Source: Cryphonectria parasitica EP155 (Eukaryota > Ascomycota > Sordariomycetes > Diaporthales > Cryphonectriaceae). From it: a stretch of DNA of 64,000 nt. Positions 36,000 through 48,785 of this stretch are shown here, piece by piece (position 1 is the stretch's first letter; each line of letters starts with the position of its first letter). The notes under the pieces are model-generated. The model saw only the letters and a list, made by a program, of their open reading frames with translations. It did no database searches and had not been told where the DNA came from. The DNA lies in NCBI RefSeq assembly GCF_011745365.1, contig NW_024468912.1:496001-560000 (forward strand), in the 5' to 3' direction. The position numbers and the translations under genes are program-made.

Positions 36000-37594
36000 G
36001 AGTAGCTGCTAGCACTCAGTTTTTTAGTATAGTTCTGTATAAACTCTTCTCTTCAAGGAGTTTCTAACTGCTGATTATAATAACCAGTTATACTTCTCTA
36101 AAGGCAAAGCTTGCATGGAGAAATTCGGAGATGGAATGATTAAAGGAAAGCTTGGTTTGTATTACAAATAGCATTTCTAATAGCATAGAATGATTTAGCA
36201 ATATCAATCTGTTATTAATAATATAGAATATTACTTATTCAGAGAAGCTGCTACAGAAAATATTAATTTCAAGAATTCTAATAAGCGCTATATCTAATCT
36301 ATTGTATATACATAAGATAATATTCGATATTAGCATATAAAACAAGTATATGCTCGAATATAGAGAGAGAGCTATTAAGCTTATTTCAGCATCTGTATTC
36401 AGCATTGCTTATACAGATTCATTTTCTTTATCTCCTAGCTGCAGAGGAATATATGCTACTGAAGCAATGCTTCTATCTCGAATGCTGCTAAGAGCAATCA
36501 TAGAAGCTGTTATAGGAGGAAATGAGGATTTGTTGAAAGCTCGAATTATATTAATAGTAAGCTTAATATAGCCAGATTCAGCAATAAGAAATAAAGCTTG
36601 AACTGTGAATGATTGAGCTAATCTCGAAAGATACTCAGTAATATTCCGAGTATTAATAATCTAATTATCAATAAGCTCTTCAGATTGAAAAAGCATTGAG
36701 ATTTCGAATTTATGCTATAATGAATTAGCTGATCCAGCAGTATTTGCCTTGTATAGATCCAAGCTGGTTTGATTATTAAGATTAATAACTTTTCAAGCTT
36801 CAGAACTAACTTCTTGAAAACTATGAATCAGATAAGCTTCTCATTCTAATAATATAACTATTATCTTTTAGCCTGAAACCTTCAACAAGTAATCTAAGAA
36901 TTAATTCAGAAGCTTATTACTAATAGCTTGAACTATTAGCTTTCTATCCAAACTATTGAATTGCTTGTTGGATTCCTCCAATCTAATATTCCCGAAATAT
37001 ATAAAGATCTCAATAATCCTCATACTTGCATCTCCTTCAACCTTACTATTATTATATCCAGCCTTCTCAATACAGCATTTCTTTGCTTCATCCACATTTA
37101 CCTGAGCTTGAACAGATCCAATACTTACAGCATTAATGCTAAAAAGCTTTAGTAAATACAGTTTAGCTTGAGCTAAAATAAGATATAACTTCCTTACTTA
37201 AATCTTGCTAGCATTGCTAAGAATCTCAATATTGTTAATTCTATACTAATTATTGCATCTGAAAACGAGATCAATCTCTTCCTACAGTATCTTATTCTTA
37301 GCTATCTCAGAATCTCCATACTATTTCTTGTTCTCTTAAATCAAGCTAATATATTAAGAAATCTAAGAATTCTCAATACTCTTCAGCTGCTAATCCTTAC
37401 AGAAACTAAGAATCAAACGGATTATACTGCCTTTGGGATTATCTCGAGCGGATATAATCTAGCTATATAATACTAGTTTTGATCTAGAGTTCAGAAATTC
37501 TAAGCAATTGCTAAGATACTACTCTAGCTTCGCTAATGCTAAAGCATAGCAAATACTACAATCCATAACAGTATAGAGTTTTATATACTCATGA
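36000..37594 (-). pseudogene. A upstream region, probable gag relic
   Basis: A+T-rich, upstream of RT in the element orientation. The minus strand has fragmentary coding potential, for example an EYLSRLAQSFTVQALFLIAE segment and a Lys/Glu-rich stretch (36901-37095). Assignment to gag rests on position only. It is cut by F at 37595. Confidence 0.4.
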
Positions 37595-38049
37595 TGTAAT
37601 GAGCACTGCAGCAATCCGAAGATTCCTAAGTACACAAAGGGGTTTATGCTAACAAGAGCGGTGCCAAGTACAGGCCTTGAATACGGAAACACAACTGGAA
37701 TAATCATGCAAGTATTCACTGCCTTTGGAGCTATCAGAGTAGGAGAATAATCTAATACTTAGATTGATAACTGAAGAGCTATGTATGATGATCTATCTAA
37801 TAGTAATGAACATGTAATTATATATTCAGCTCTTCAGTGTAGCTTGCTGATGCTTACTAAGGCTTACTGCTGCTCAGTAATGCTTACTGAGGCTCGGTAA
37901 GCACAGGTGAGCTCTTCTGATTGGTTAGCCTGTAACCCTAACCCTGAGTTACATAATTCCTATAAGTTGTCTGATATTATATTATAATACCTAGTTCTTG
38001 TTTGCTTGTAACCTGTTTTTGTAACCTGTATGTTGAATGGATTATAATA
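37595..38049 (-). repeat. F left LTR (3' LTR)
   Basis: 455 bp, TGTAATGAGCACTGC to GGATTATAATA. It contains TAACCCTAACCCTGAG near 37931-37947 and the TGCTTACT/GGCTCGGTAAGC units of the B1-type U3. Confidence 0.9.
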
Positions 38050-38113
38050 TCATCTCCCTTCTATCAATCATTATTCTCAACGATTTCCTGTAAGTATTCA
38101 GCAAGTTCTCTGC

Positions 38114-38815
38114 ATGTATGATTATGCTTTCCTAATCGAGATGTTGAACAGAATCTTAAATTCTTGCATTAGTAAATCTTCTTTCTCTATTCCTTCCAAG
38201 AAGAGCTTTGCTTGTTGGAAACGTTTCAGTTATATTGAATTCAATGGATATGAGATGATGCTGTATTCTTTGTATTTGAAAGAAGGAATATTATGCAAGA
38301 TGATAGATAGGATAAAGAATTATTTGCAATATATCAAGCAGAATCGTTTCTGTAATGCGGATTGCATGCTTATTTCTTTCTATTAATATTTCCTTCTAAA
38401 TATCTTTCTTTGCTAACTAGAACTTCTTCTTTTAGTATCCCGGATTACTAATGAATTAATTCATATCGATAAGTGCAAGCTTGAGAAGGAGAAGCAGTTA
38501 TTAGAACTTCAGGCTTGCATGAATGAATTGCTAGCTCGTTTATCATAGTTGAAGAAGCAGCAACGCTTTCTTCAGAAGAAGGGAATAAAGCTGGTAAACA
38601 AGAGCCTGGAGAAGGAGGAGTGCGAGCGCGTGGCTGCTGAGGTGCAGGCTGTAGCTTCCGCAGAGCCCGTTGTTGCTTCTAAAGGTTCTTCCTCTGAAGG
38701 TTTTAACTGGAATTCTGTAGATATAAGGAATGCAGTAGTAAATTAGTCAGGTTTTCTGGAGAGCGAGGTTTCCGAGGCTTCTGAACCTCGCTCCGGGGCG
38801 GAGCGATCGTCTTAG
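38114..38815 (+). pseudogene. F antisense Cys-rich accessory ORF (long type)
   Basis: 702 bp from ATG at 38114 (MYDYAFLIEMLNRILNS) to TAG at 38813-38815. It is open for 90 codons, then has a few in-frame TAA/TAG (for example near 38384 and 38428), and is open again from 38549 to 38743. It keeps KIGI-like basic helices, the SSEGFNWNSVDIRNAV motif near the end, and Cys at CKM, FCNADC. It is in one frame with no intron needed. Sense pol ends at 38812, a 4-nt overlap. Function unknown; the Cys spacing suggests metal binding. Confidence 0.65.
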
Positions 38816-41800
38816 GTACTGGTTTTTTTTTTTTTCTTTTCCAATACTCAGCTACTCTTTCTTAAGCGTTCTTAACGTTTTTCTGTAATTCCCATGAATT
38901 TTCGCTTGCTGGGTAATCTTTCCATTTGATAAGATATTCCCTTGTGCTATCCGTGCTTCTATATTTGAGGATTTTTTCCACCTCATACTCTAGTTCGTTG
39001 TTTTCCACTTCTGCTGTATTGTTTATTAGTATTTCCTGTACTGCTAGTTCCAGCAGTAAGATATGAAAAACCGGATATATCCTTATCCTATAAGGTAATA
39101 CTAATTCGTAATTAACTGGAGAAATCTATTGCAAGATTTTGAATAATTCTAACTTCTTATAGTTAAGCTTATCGCTAGATCTAGTTATTTTAATATTTTT
39201 TCAAAGTAAGTAGACTTTATCTCCCTCCTATAAAATTAATCCTCCAATCCTTTTGAAGTTTGCATATTGCATTATTCGTTCTTGAACGAATTATAATTCT
39301 GATCAGAATTCCTTCTAAACTTTCTTAATCTTCTTAACTCTTTTATCCATAGCTTCTGCATCTGCTTCTAGCAATACTTCGTAATAAGCTATTAGATTAT
39401 ATCCGTAGAATACAAAGAATAATAATTTCTTCATTATGCTCATATCTGTACTATTATAAGCGAACTATACAAGAAGCAACAGATCAATCCAGTTATTCTA
39501 TTCCTAATTAATATAGTATTGAAGATACTGTTTAATAATCTGATTCATTCTTTCTATCTATTCATCTATTTGCAAGTAAAATGCTATAAATATTTTATAA
39601 TATATTCCGAGCTGTTTCATAAGCGAAATTCAAAACTTCGAGTTGAACTTTCTATCTCTATCAGAGATTATTTCTTCTAATATACTGTAATTAGCGATAA
39701 TCATTCTGAGAAACGCATATACAAGTTCTTCTGCTATACTGCTTTTCTTATAGGAAAGAAAGTAAGCATACTTGCTCAGTCTGCAAATCACTACTAGAAT
39801 GCTATTATATTATATCTTAGTTAAGAATTCTTATAAGAGAAATAGCTTAGTAATGAAATCTAAGCTAATGAATTGCTAAACAGCTGTAAATACTGATAAG
39901 GATTATAGCAATCTGTAAAGCTTATATCTTTCTGCTTTATTCTTCTTACAGTTATTGCAGTATCGGAAAATATTCTTAATTCTTTTCCTGAAATCTGGTA
40001 GATTCCAAAATCTCTTAATTCATTCGTAAATTGCTCTAACTCCCTGATATTCATGCGCCGATATGCTGTATATATCCCGAATATACTTATCTTATTCTTC
40101 TGAAATCATCTATTCTAAATTCTTGCTCTAAAAATCAATTCTAAGAGCTGCATTCAGTTTTCTATATGCATTGATAAGATTTCCCAACTTATCTTGAGCG
40201 AAGATGTTCTATATATCCAAGAAATCTGCATCTTAATAATCTGATCTTCTGCTAAAAGCATCTGCTCATCCATTCTCCAAGCTTTTACAGTACATAATCT
40301 TGAAATCGAACTATAAAAGGAATTCTGCTCATCTAACTTATTGCTTATTCAAAATCTTAGTTATTATAAATGTAATTAGATTCTTGTAATTCGAGTAAAC
40401 TATAATTGAATATTATATGCTAATAAGATAGTATTGCTACTTCTCAAAAGCTTTCACTATTGCTATGAATTTCTAATCAGAGATTCTATAATTGATTTCC
40501 AAGCTATTCAATTTCTTTGAGAAGTTGCTTACAATTCTTAAACATTCTTAATCATCTTGCTAGCTAAATTATTCTCCGAATATATATCCTGATATATTAA
40601 TCTCAACTTTAAAGAGTTTATCAAGATTTGCTTTATATAGAATTAGTTCTAAGATAATATACTTAATAATCTCATTAAAAGCTTCTTATGCTTTAAAGAT
40701 TCATTCAAAAGGCTGTTCTTTCTTAATAAGGTTTATAAAAGAGTATGCAATTCAGCTATAATTCTTAATAAACTGCTTATAGAAGTTAATATATTTAAGA
40801 AAAGATCTAACATTTCTAATATTCCTAAGAACTAGCTAATTCCTAACAGCTTCTATCTTATCTTTCTATAGCTTAATACATCTCAGCTTAATCATAAATT
40901 CGAAGTAGTTAATTTTTTGTATATGAAAGTAGCTCTTTGCAGATTCCACAAGAAGTTTTGCATTTTGAAGCATTTGCAACACTATTTCCATATATTTCTT
41001 GTATTCTTCAAGTATTCGAAAATAGATAAGAATATTGTTGAGATAAGCAATAATAAACTGATCTAGATGCTTGCATAGAATATAGTTAATCATTTCCTGG
41101 AACGAAGCTGGAGCATTTATTAAACCAAAGAGCATAATCAAATATTCGTAGTATTTATAGCGTATTCTGAAAGCAGTTTTCCATTCTTCTTCTTCCTTTA
41201 TTCTAATCAGATTATAAGCTTCTTTTAGATTCAGAACTGTAAACTATTATACTCCTTGCAATCTATCTCATAATTCTTTAATAAGTAGTAATAAGTATTA
41301 GTTCTTGATTATAATATTATTAAATTGCTTATAATTAATATATAGCTTAAGCTTACTATTCTTTTTAAGTACAAACAGGATGGAATATCCTGCTAATAAT
41401 TGCAACGATTATATATATCCCTTTTTGAGATTCTTATCAAGATATTCCCTGAGTATCTCTAGTTATGCTTAATCTAGTTCATAGATAGGGAAGAATTTAA
41501 GCTATTTCCCTTCTTGTAGCAGAATCTCGTGATTGTATAAGCTGTATTCTGGTAATCCTGTATTCAATTCTTTCTGAAATAGTTTCTCAAACTTGTAGTA
41601 TTCTCGTAATATGTTTGCAAGTATTGGTTCTGATTCATGTACTGTTTCTGCTATCTGGAGAAACAGTAGATATTGCTGAGCATACTTTTTTTCGTTCGTT
41701 GTTTTTGGTAACGTTTTTGAGAGCTTTGAGCGTTTGCTCTGAGCTAAACCGAGCATTCAAGGGCCTGGTTTCGAGGTTTTTTCTGTATAGGTTTATAATT

Positions 41801-42167
41801 CACATTCTGAAGCTTTTCCTTGCTGCTTCAGAGCGGATCAACTTGCTAAGAATCTCGCTTTCATTATTTTGCTAACCTATTAGCACTTCAGCACTATTTG
41901 AGTTCGCTTATTACTAGATTCTTCTCCTTGAACTGCTAGCCTTACTGATTTGAAAGTATACATGAAATTGTATAAAGCTTCTTTTTCTAAGTATTCTTCA
42001 ATCACTAGCTTCAATCCTGCACTATTAATTATAATTATCTCTCTAAGTATAGCTTATTCTTATAAGATCTAGCTAGTAGTTCAATCGATTTAAGAATTAT
42101 GCTTCTTGAGCTATGAAAGTTCTACAATCAGCTCATGCTATGCTATATCCGTAATATCAAAGGAAGC
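38812..42167 (-). pseudogene. F pol remnant (chromodomain to protease)
   Basis: From the stop near 38812 going upstream: chromodomain relic (about 38830-39010), integrase C-terminus (about 39100-39300), integrase core (about 39600-39815), zinc-binding region (39860-40054), RNase H (about 40240-40650) and RT with YLNNILIYF in 40866-41141. The homopolymer at 38823-38835 may have changed the last codons. Stops make it non-functional. It continues at 57060 after D. Confidence 0.8.
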
Positions 42168-42620
42168 TATAATGAGCACTGCAGCAATCCGAAGATTCCT
42201 AAGTACACAAAGGGGGTTTATGCTAACAAGAGCGGTATCGAAGTATTAAGTTCTTGAATACGGAACCATACAAGTCCTCATAAGCAATGCAAGTATTCAC
42301 TGCCTTTGGAGCTACTCAGTATAGAAGACTGAATACTTAGATTAACAACTGAAGAGCTATATACTAAATCCGTCTAATGATAATGACTGTATTCTTATAT
42401 ATCCAGCTCTTCAGTATAGCTTGTTGGGATCGCTGGCAAGTTTAGCAATTCAAGATATAAAGCTTGTTAGGATTGCTAGCAAGCTCAATAATCCTTCCTC
42501 CTTTACAACTCTAATTCTAAGTTATATAATTAATGATTTGTTAGAATATTAAGTTCTTGATATCTAGTTCCTATTACTCGTAATCTGTTCTGTAACCTGC
42601 ATATTAGATGGATTATAACA
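42168..42620 (-). repeat. D left LTR (3' LTR)
   Basis: 453 bp, TATAATGAGCACTGC to GGATTATAACA. It has two 43-bp repeats instead of the three in L, which accounts for the 43-bp length difference. Confidence 0.9.
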
Positions 42621-42711
42621 TCATCTCCCTTCTATTAGTTATTATTCTTAATGATCTTCTGTAAGTATTCTAGCAAGTTTTCGTATTTATAATCTTGCCT
42701 TTCTAATCAAG

Positions 42712-43338
42712 ATGCTGAATAGAATTAATAAAATTGCAAAACTAAAATCCTTGAATTCTTGCTCTAACAAAAAGAAGCAGAAAGATCTTCTTTTTTAGTT
42801 CATTCTTTCAAACGGTTTCAATATGCATCCCTGTTCTTATTGTAATAATCGAGGCCTGCAATTATATATCGTTTCTTCTTACGATTCATTCTGTTGCTTG
42901 GAATGTATTTCTTAGAATTGCGCTAAATGCAATGTTCTAGAGCTGATGAATGCTACTAAACTTCTTTTTATCTCTATTCAGTACTGAAAGCTGGAGAATG
43001 AGATAGAAGAGTTGGAGTTGAAGTTGCTTTGATTGTGTTAATAAAAGAAGATGTAGCATGAGAGAATGTCTCGGGCTATTCATTGAGGTTTTAAGAATCT
43101 TGAAGATCTTGAGAAGGAGGAGGCTGAGGAGGCTGAGGCTGAGAGGGTTTGTGTTGCTGCTGAAGTGCAGGCTGTGATAGCTGAGGAATCTGCTGTTGTA
43201 GCTGGAGATTCTTCTTTTGAGGGTTTTGACTGGAATTCTGTGAATCTGAGGAATTCTGTGGTAGATTGGTTAGGCTTTCTGGAGAGTGAGGTTTTCGAAG
43301 CTTCTGGGTTTCGCTTCAGGGCGGAGCGATTGTCTTAG
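42712..43338 (+). pseudogene. D antisense Cys-rich accessory ORF (208 codons)
   Basis: 627 bp, ATG 42712 to TAG 43336-43338, the same length as in L. It reads MLNRINKIAKLKS, then CSYCNNRGLQ, a CLECI..NCAKCNV block, a Leu/Glu-rich coiled-coil-like stretch (about residues 95-150), and SSFEGFDWNSVNLRNSVVDW near the end. C-x2-C...C-x2-C...C-x2-C spacing suggests a zinc-binding fold of unknown role. About ten in-frame stops (TAG, TGA, TAA) are of RIP type. Pol ends at 43335 on the other strand, overlapping by 4 nt. Confidence 0.7.
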
Positions 43339-46300
43339 GTACTGGTTTCCTTCTTTTTCCAATACTCAGCTACTCTTTTCTGAGCGTTCTTAACGTTCTT
43401 CTGTAGTTCTCATGAATTTTCGCTTGCTGAGTAATCTTTCTACTTGATGAGGTATTCTCTTGTATTATCTGTATCTCTATGCTTGAGGATCTTCTCTATC
43501 TCATACTCTGGTTCATTGTTTTCCACTTCTGCTGTATTGTTTGTTAGTATTTCCTATGCTGCTGGTTTCAGCAGTAAGATGTGGAAAACTGAATATATCT
43601 TTATCTTATAAGATAATGCTAACTTGTAGTTAACTGGAGAAATCTGTTGCAAGATTTTGAATAATTCTAACTTCTTGTGATTAAATTTGTTGCTAGATTT
43701 AGTTATTTTGATATTTTTTCGAAGTAGATAGATCTTATTTTCCTTCTGTAGGATTGATTTCTCAATTCTCTTAGAGTTTGCGTATTATAATATTCGTTTC
43801 TGGATGAATTGTAATTCTGATCAGAATTTCTTCTGAATTTTCTTGATTTTCTTAATTCTTTTATCTGCAGCTTCTGCATCTGCTTCTAGCAGTGCTTTGT
43901 AATAAGCTGTTGGATTATATCTATAAAGTATAAAGAATGATAATTTCTTCATTATGCTTATATTCGCATTATTATAAGCGAACTGTATAAGAAGCAATAG
44001 ATTAATCCAGTTATTCTGTTTCTGGTTAATATAGTATTATAAATACTGTTCAACAACTTGATTCATTCTTTCTGTTTGTTTATCTATTTGTGAGTAAAAT
44101 GCTGTAGATATTCTGTAGTATATTCCGAGTTATTTTATAAGTAAAGTTTAAAACTTTGAGTTGAACTTTCTATTTCTATTGGAAATTACTTCCTCTGATA
44201 TGCTATAGTTAGCAATAATCGTTCTGAGAAATGCATATGCGAATTCTTCTGCTATACTGCTTTCCTTATAGGAAAGAAAGTAAGCATACTTGCTTAGTTT
44301 GCAAACTACTACTAGAATGCTATTATATTGCATCTTAGTTAAGAGTTCTTATAAGAAAGATAGCTTAGTAATAAAGTCTAAACTGATGAATTGCTAAATA
44401 GTTATAAGTACTAATAAGGGATGCAGTAGTTTGTAAGGCTTGTATCTGTCTGCTTTATTCTTCTTGCAGCTATTGCATTGTTATAAAATATTCTCAATTT
44501 TTTTTCTAAGATCTGATAGATTCCAGTATCTTTTAATACATTTGTAGATTGCTCTAACTCTCTGATATCCGTATGCTAGTGTACTATATATATTCTTAAT
44601 GTAATTATCTTATTTGTTTGGAGTTATCAATTCTGAATTTTTTTCCGAGAATTCGATTCTGAGAGCAGTATTCAGTTCTCTGTATACATTAATGAGATTT
44701 CCTGATTCATCTTGAGCGAAGATGTTTTATATATCCGAAGAGTTTGCATCTCAATAGTCTGATCTTCTGCTGAGAGCATCTGCTCGTTCGTTCTCTAAGC
44801 TTTTGCAGTATATAATCTTGAAGTTGAACTGCAAGAGAAATTCTGCTTATCTGATTTATTATTTGTTCAAGATTTTGATTATTATAAATATAGTTAGATT
44901 CTTATAATCTGAATAAACTATAATTGAGTATTATATGCTAATAAGATAGTATTATTACTTCTTGAAAGTTTTTACTATTGCTATGAGCTCTTGATTAGGG
45001 ATTCTGTAATTGATTTCTGAGCTATTTAATTTCTTTAAGAAGTTGCTTACAATTCTTAAACATTTTTGATTATCTTGCTAATCAAGTTGTTTTCCAAATG
45101 TATATTTTGATGCATTAGTTTCAACTTTAAAGAGTTTATAGAAATCTGCTTTATACAGAACTAGCTCTGAGATAATATGCTTAATAATCTTATCAAAAGC
45201 TTCTTATATCTTGGAGATTCATTCAAAGGATTGCTTCTTTTTAGTGAGATTTGTAAGAGAGTATGCAATTCGGCTATAGTTCTTAATGAACTGCTTGTAG
45301 AAATTGATATATCCGAGGAAGGATCTAATATCCCTGATGCTTCTGGGAACTAGCTAATTCCTAACAGCTTCTATCTTATTCTTCTATAGCTTGATGCATT
45401 CTAGCTTGATTATGAATCCAAGATAGTTGATCTTTTGTATATAAAAGTAATTCTTTGCAGATTCTATAAGGAGTTTTGCATTCTGAAACGTTTGCAATAC
45501 TATTTCCACATGCTTCTTATATTCTTCCAGTATTCAAGAGTAAATAAAAATGTTATTAAGATAAGCAATAACGAACTGATTTAGATGCTTATATAGAACA
45601 TAATTAATCATTTCCTGGAATGAAGCTGGAATATTCATTAAATCAAAGAGCATAATCAAATATTCATAGTATTTATAGCATATTCTGAAAGCAGTCTTCC
45701 ATTCTTCTTCTTCCTTTACTCTAATCAGATTATAAGCTTCTTTTAGATTTAGAACTATAAATCATTATGCTTCTTGCAATCTATCTCGTAATTCCTTAAT
45801 GAGTAGCAACAAGTATCAGTTCTTGATTATAATATTGTTGAATTGCTTGTAATCAATATATAGCCTGAATTTGCTATTCTTCTTAGATATAAACAGGATG
45901 GGATATTCTGCTGGTAATTATAATGATTATATATATTCTTTCTTAAGATTCTTATCGAAGTATTCTCTAAGTATCTCTAGCTATACTTTATTTAGTTTGT
46001 AGATAAGAAAGAATTTGAGCTGTTTCCCTTTTTATAGCAGAATCTTATAATTATACAAGCTATATTCTAGCAATTCCATATCCAATTCTTCTTAGAATAG
46101 TTTTTTAAACTTGTAATATTCTTATAATATATTCGCAAGTATTGATTCTGGTTCTTATGCTGTTTCTGCTACCTGGAGGAACAGTAGATACTATTAAGCA
46201 TGCTTCTTTTCATTCGTTGTTTTTAGTAACGTTTTTAAAAGCTTTAAGCATTCATTCCAAGCCGAACTGAGCGCTCGAGAGCCTGATTTCGAGGTTTTTC

Positions 46301-47620
46301 CCGTATGAGTTCACAATTCACATTCTAAAGCTTTTCTTTATCGCTCCGGAACGAACTAACTTGCTAAGAATCTCGCTTCCATTGTCTTGCTAATCTATTA
46401 GCGCTCTAGCACTGTTTGGGTTTGCTTATCACTAGATCCTTCTCCTTGAACTGCTAGCCCTGCTGGTTTGAAGATATGTATGAAATCGTATAAAGCCTCT
46501 TTTCCTGAGTATTCTTCAACCACTAGCTTTGATCCTGCGCTATTAATTATAACTATCTCTCTGAGTACAGCTTGTTCTCATAAGATCTAGCTAGTAATCC
46601 AATTGATTCGCAAATTATGCTCTTTAAGCTATGAAAGTCTCATAATTAGCTCATACTATGCTATATTCATAATATTAAAGAAAGCTCTGGTTATACATCT
46701 TTGAATCAAAACAAGTAGATAATCAGTTTCCTTATCAATTACTCCTTAATTATATACAACAGATTATTCTTCTACAGTGCTAAGAATATATAAGCATCTC
46801 TTCCATCTCCATTATAGTTATACCTAATTAACGATATATGGGAATATGAAATTTCCCTGAGCGCTACTATTCAATAATGCACTGTATTTATATCCTTGAA
46901 TGTATATATTGAACTTAATATAAGTATAATCTATCTTAACAGCTTCATATAGAAACTGTTTCAGTCTAATCATCTGCAGTTCCTTTACAAGCAATCCTAC
47001 TCTTTTGAATTCATCAAGAACTGCTTATTCTTCTAAGCTTACTTCGCTACTTCTTAAGCAAGCTTCTTAGCTTGCTTTTGCTTGTATCATTATTATTCCT
47101 AATCTTTCTTCTATCAATGCTAATTACAAACTTTATTATTAATATGAATCATACAGAGTATCATCTTATACTGCTATCATTCTATCTTTTTATTTATATA
47201 TTGCATAGAGCAATCATCTAGTAGTCCGATATATGCATTGTAATACTATCTATTGAGAATCTCCCTGAAGCAGAGTTTCTGTTCTTTAACAGCCTGAAGA
47301 ATTTGTTCTAATTTTCTAATAGAGAACCATTCGTATTGCACCTTGTCCGAAAAATGCGTTCTGCAGCTATGATAAATGCAGAAGATTCAAGCTAGTTTAT
47401 AGTATAAATCGTAAAGTGAGCTGATTCAAGGATTCTCGTTTTCTTGTATCTTAATATTCTGCAAGGGGATACAGATAAAGAGCTCTTCCAGCTCTATTCT
47501 GTAGATGAGATATTCAATCCATATTGTTTCCTTATTCCATCCAATGCTGAAGGGAAACCTTCCTTTAAGCTTGTTGAGCGTATTGTTCGCAGGAAGCTTT
47601 TGCAGGCTGCTAGGTTGTTT

Positions 47621-48073
47621 TGTAATGAGCACTGCAGCAATCCGAAGATTCCTAAGTACACGAAGAGGTTTATGCTAACAAGAGCGGTATCAAAGTGTTA
47701 CATTCTTGAATACGAAACCGTACAAGTCTTAATAAGCAATACAAGTATTCACTGCCTTTGGAGCTACTCAGTATATGAAACTAAATACTTAGATTAATAA
47801 CTGAAGAGCTATATACTGAATCTATTTAATGGTAATAAATGTATTCTTATATATTCAGCTCTTTAGTATAGCTCGTTAGGATTGCTAGCGAGTTTAGCAA
47901 TTCACGGTATAAGGCTTGTTGGAATCGCTAGCAAGCTTAATGATTCTTCTTTCTTTATAATCCTAACTCTGGATTATATAATTAATACTTTATTAGAATG
48001 TTGAGTTCTTAATATCTGATTCTTATTATTTGTAACTTGTTTTAATAATCTGCATATTGGATGAGTTATAATA
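47621..48073 (-). repeat. E left LTR (3' LTR)
   Basis: 453 bp, TGTAATGAGCACTGC to GAGTTATAATA, L-type U3 with two 43-bp repeats. Confidence 0.9.
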
Positions 48074-48164
48074 TTATCTTTCTTCTATCAGTTGTTATTT
48101 CTAACAATCTTCTGTAAGTATTCTGATAAGTCTCTGTATTCATAATCTTGCTTTTCTAATCAAA

Positions 48165-48785
48165 ATGCTAAATAGAATCAACAAAGTTGCGAAACTGAAA
48201 TTCTCGAATTCTTGCTCTGATAAAAAGAAGCAGAAAGATCTTCTTCTTCAGTTTATTCTTTCAAATGGTTTCAATATGCATTCCTGTTCTTATTGCAATA
48301 GTTGAGGCTTGCAATTGTATATTATTTCTTCTTATGATTCATTCCGTTGCTTGGAATGCGTTTTCCAGAATTGCGCTAAGTGCAACGTTCTGGAGCTGAT
48401 AAATGCTGCTAAACTCCTTCTTATTTCTACTTAGTATTGAAAGCTGGAGAATAAGATAGAAGAGTTAGAATTAAAGTTGCTTTGATTGTATTAATAAAAG
48501 AAGATGTGGTGTAAGAGGATATCTTGGGCTATTTGTTGAAGTTTCAAGAATTTCGAAGAGCTTGAGAAAAAGGAAGCTGAGGAGGCTGAGGCTGAGAGGG
48601 TGTGTATTGCTGCTGAAGTGCAGGCTGTAGTGGCTGAGGAATCTGCTGTTGTAGCTGGAGATTCTTCTTTTGAGGGTTTTGACTGAAATTCTGTGGATCT
48701 GAGGAATGATATGGTAGATTAGTTTGGATTTTTGGATGAGATGGTGAGCTTTGGGCTTCTTTTTGAGCTGGAGCGGTTGTCTTAA
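48165..48785 (+). pseudogene. E antisense Cys-rich accessory ORF
   Basis: 621 bp, ATG 48165 to TAA 48783-48785, two codons shorter than in D and L. It begins MLNRINKVAKLKFSNSC and keeps CSYCNS, CLECVFQNCAKCNVLEL, a Glu-rich helix, and SSFEGFD.NSVDLRNDMVD. Eight or so in-frame stops remain. The better-preserved Cys block makes this, with D, the best copy for reconstructing the family motif. It overlaps the pol stop (48782-48784). Confidence 0.7.

Larger units (their letters stand above)
20697..36000 (-). pseudogene. A pol remnant (RT, RNase H, integrase)
   Basis: Pol relic in two pieces, 20697-21808 and 33335 to about 36000 (5' limit approximate). 20697-21808 and 33335-34214 correspond to the intact G integrase/RNase H frame. 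Beyond that, the minus strand reads an RT: LFDFFSEYD at about 35045-35070 and FFNNIS at about 34863-34880, in the position of the catalytic [F/Y]xDD, both Asp changed to Asn by RIP. The 5' end runs into a gag-like region. Stops are numerous. Confidence 0.75.
16323..37594 (-). mobile_element. A: family C Ty3/gypsy element, RIP-degraded, interrupted
   Basis: Minus-oriented element. Its 3' LTR is at 16323; visible interior segments are 16643-21808 and 33335-37594. It is split by B1 (TSD ATACT) and then by F at 37595, and its 5' LTR lies beyond the window. 16323-21808 and 33335-34214 align colinearly with G (57653-64000) with equal gene lengths and essentially only C/T and G/A differences. A also extends past the part of G in the window, revealing the RT and gag region. 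Confidence 0.88.

Noticed and set aside
38386..38435. Possible 50-bp intron (GCTAAC, TTTTAG) in the F antisense ORF
   Set aside because: Removing it breaks the frame, while reading through keeps one 702-bp frame with only RIP-type stops.
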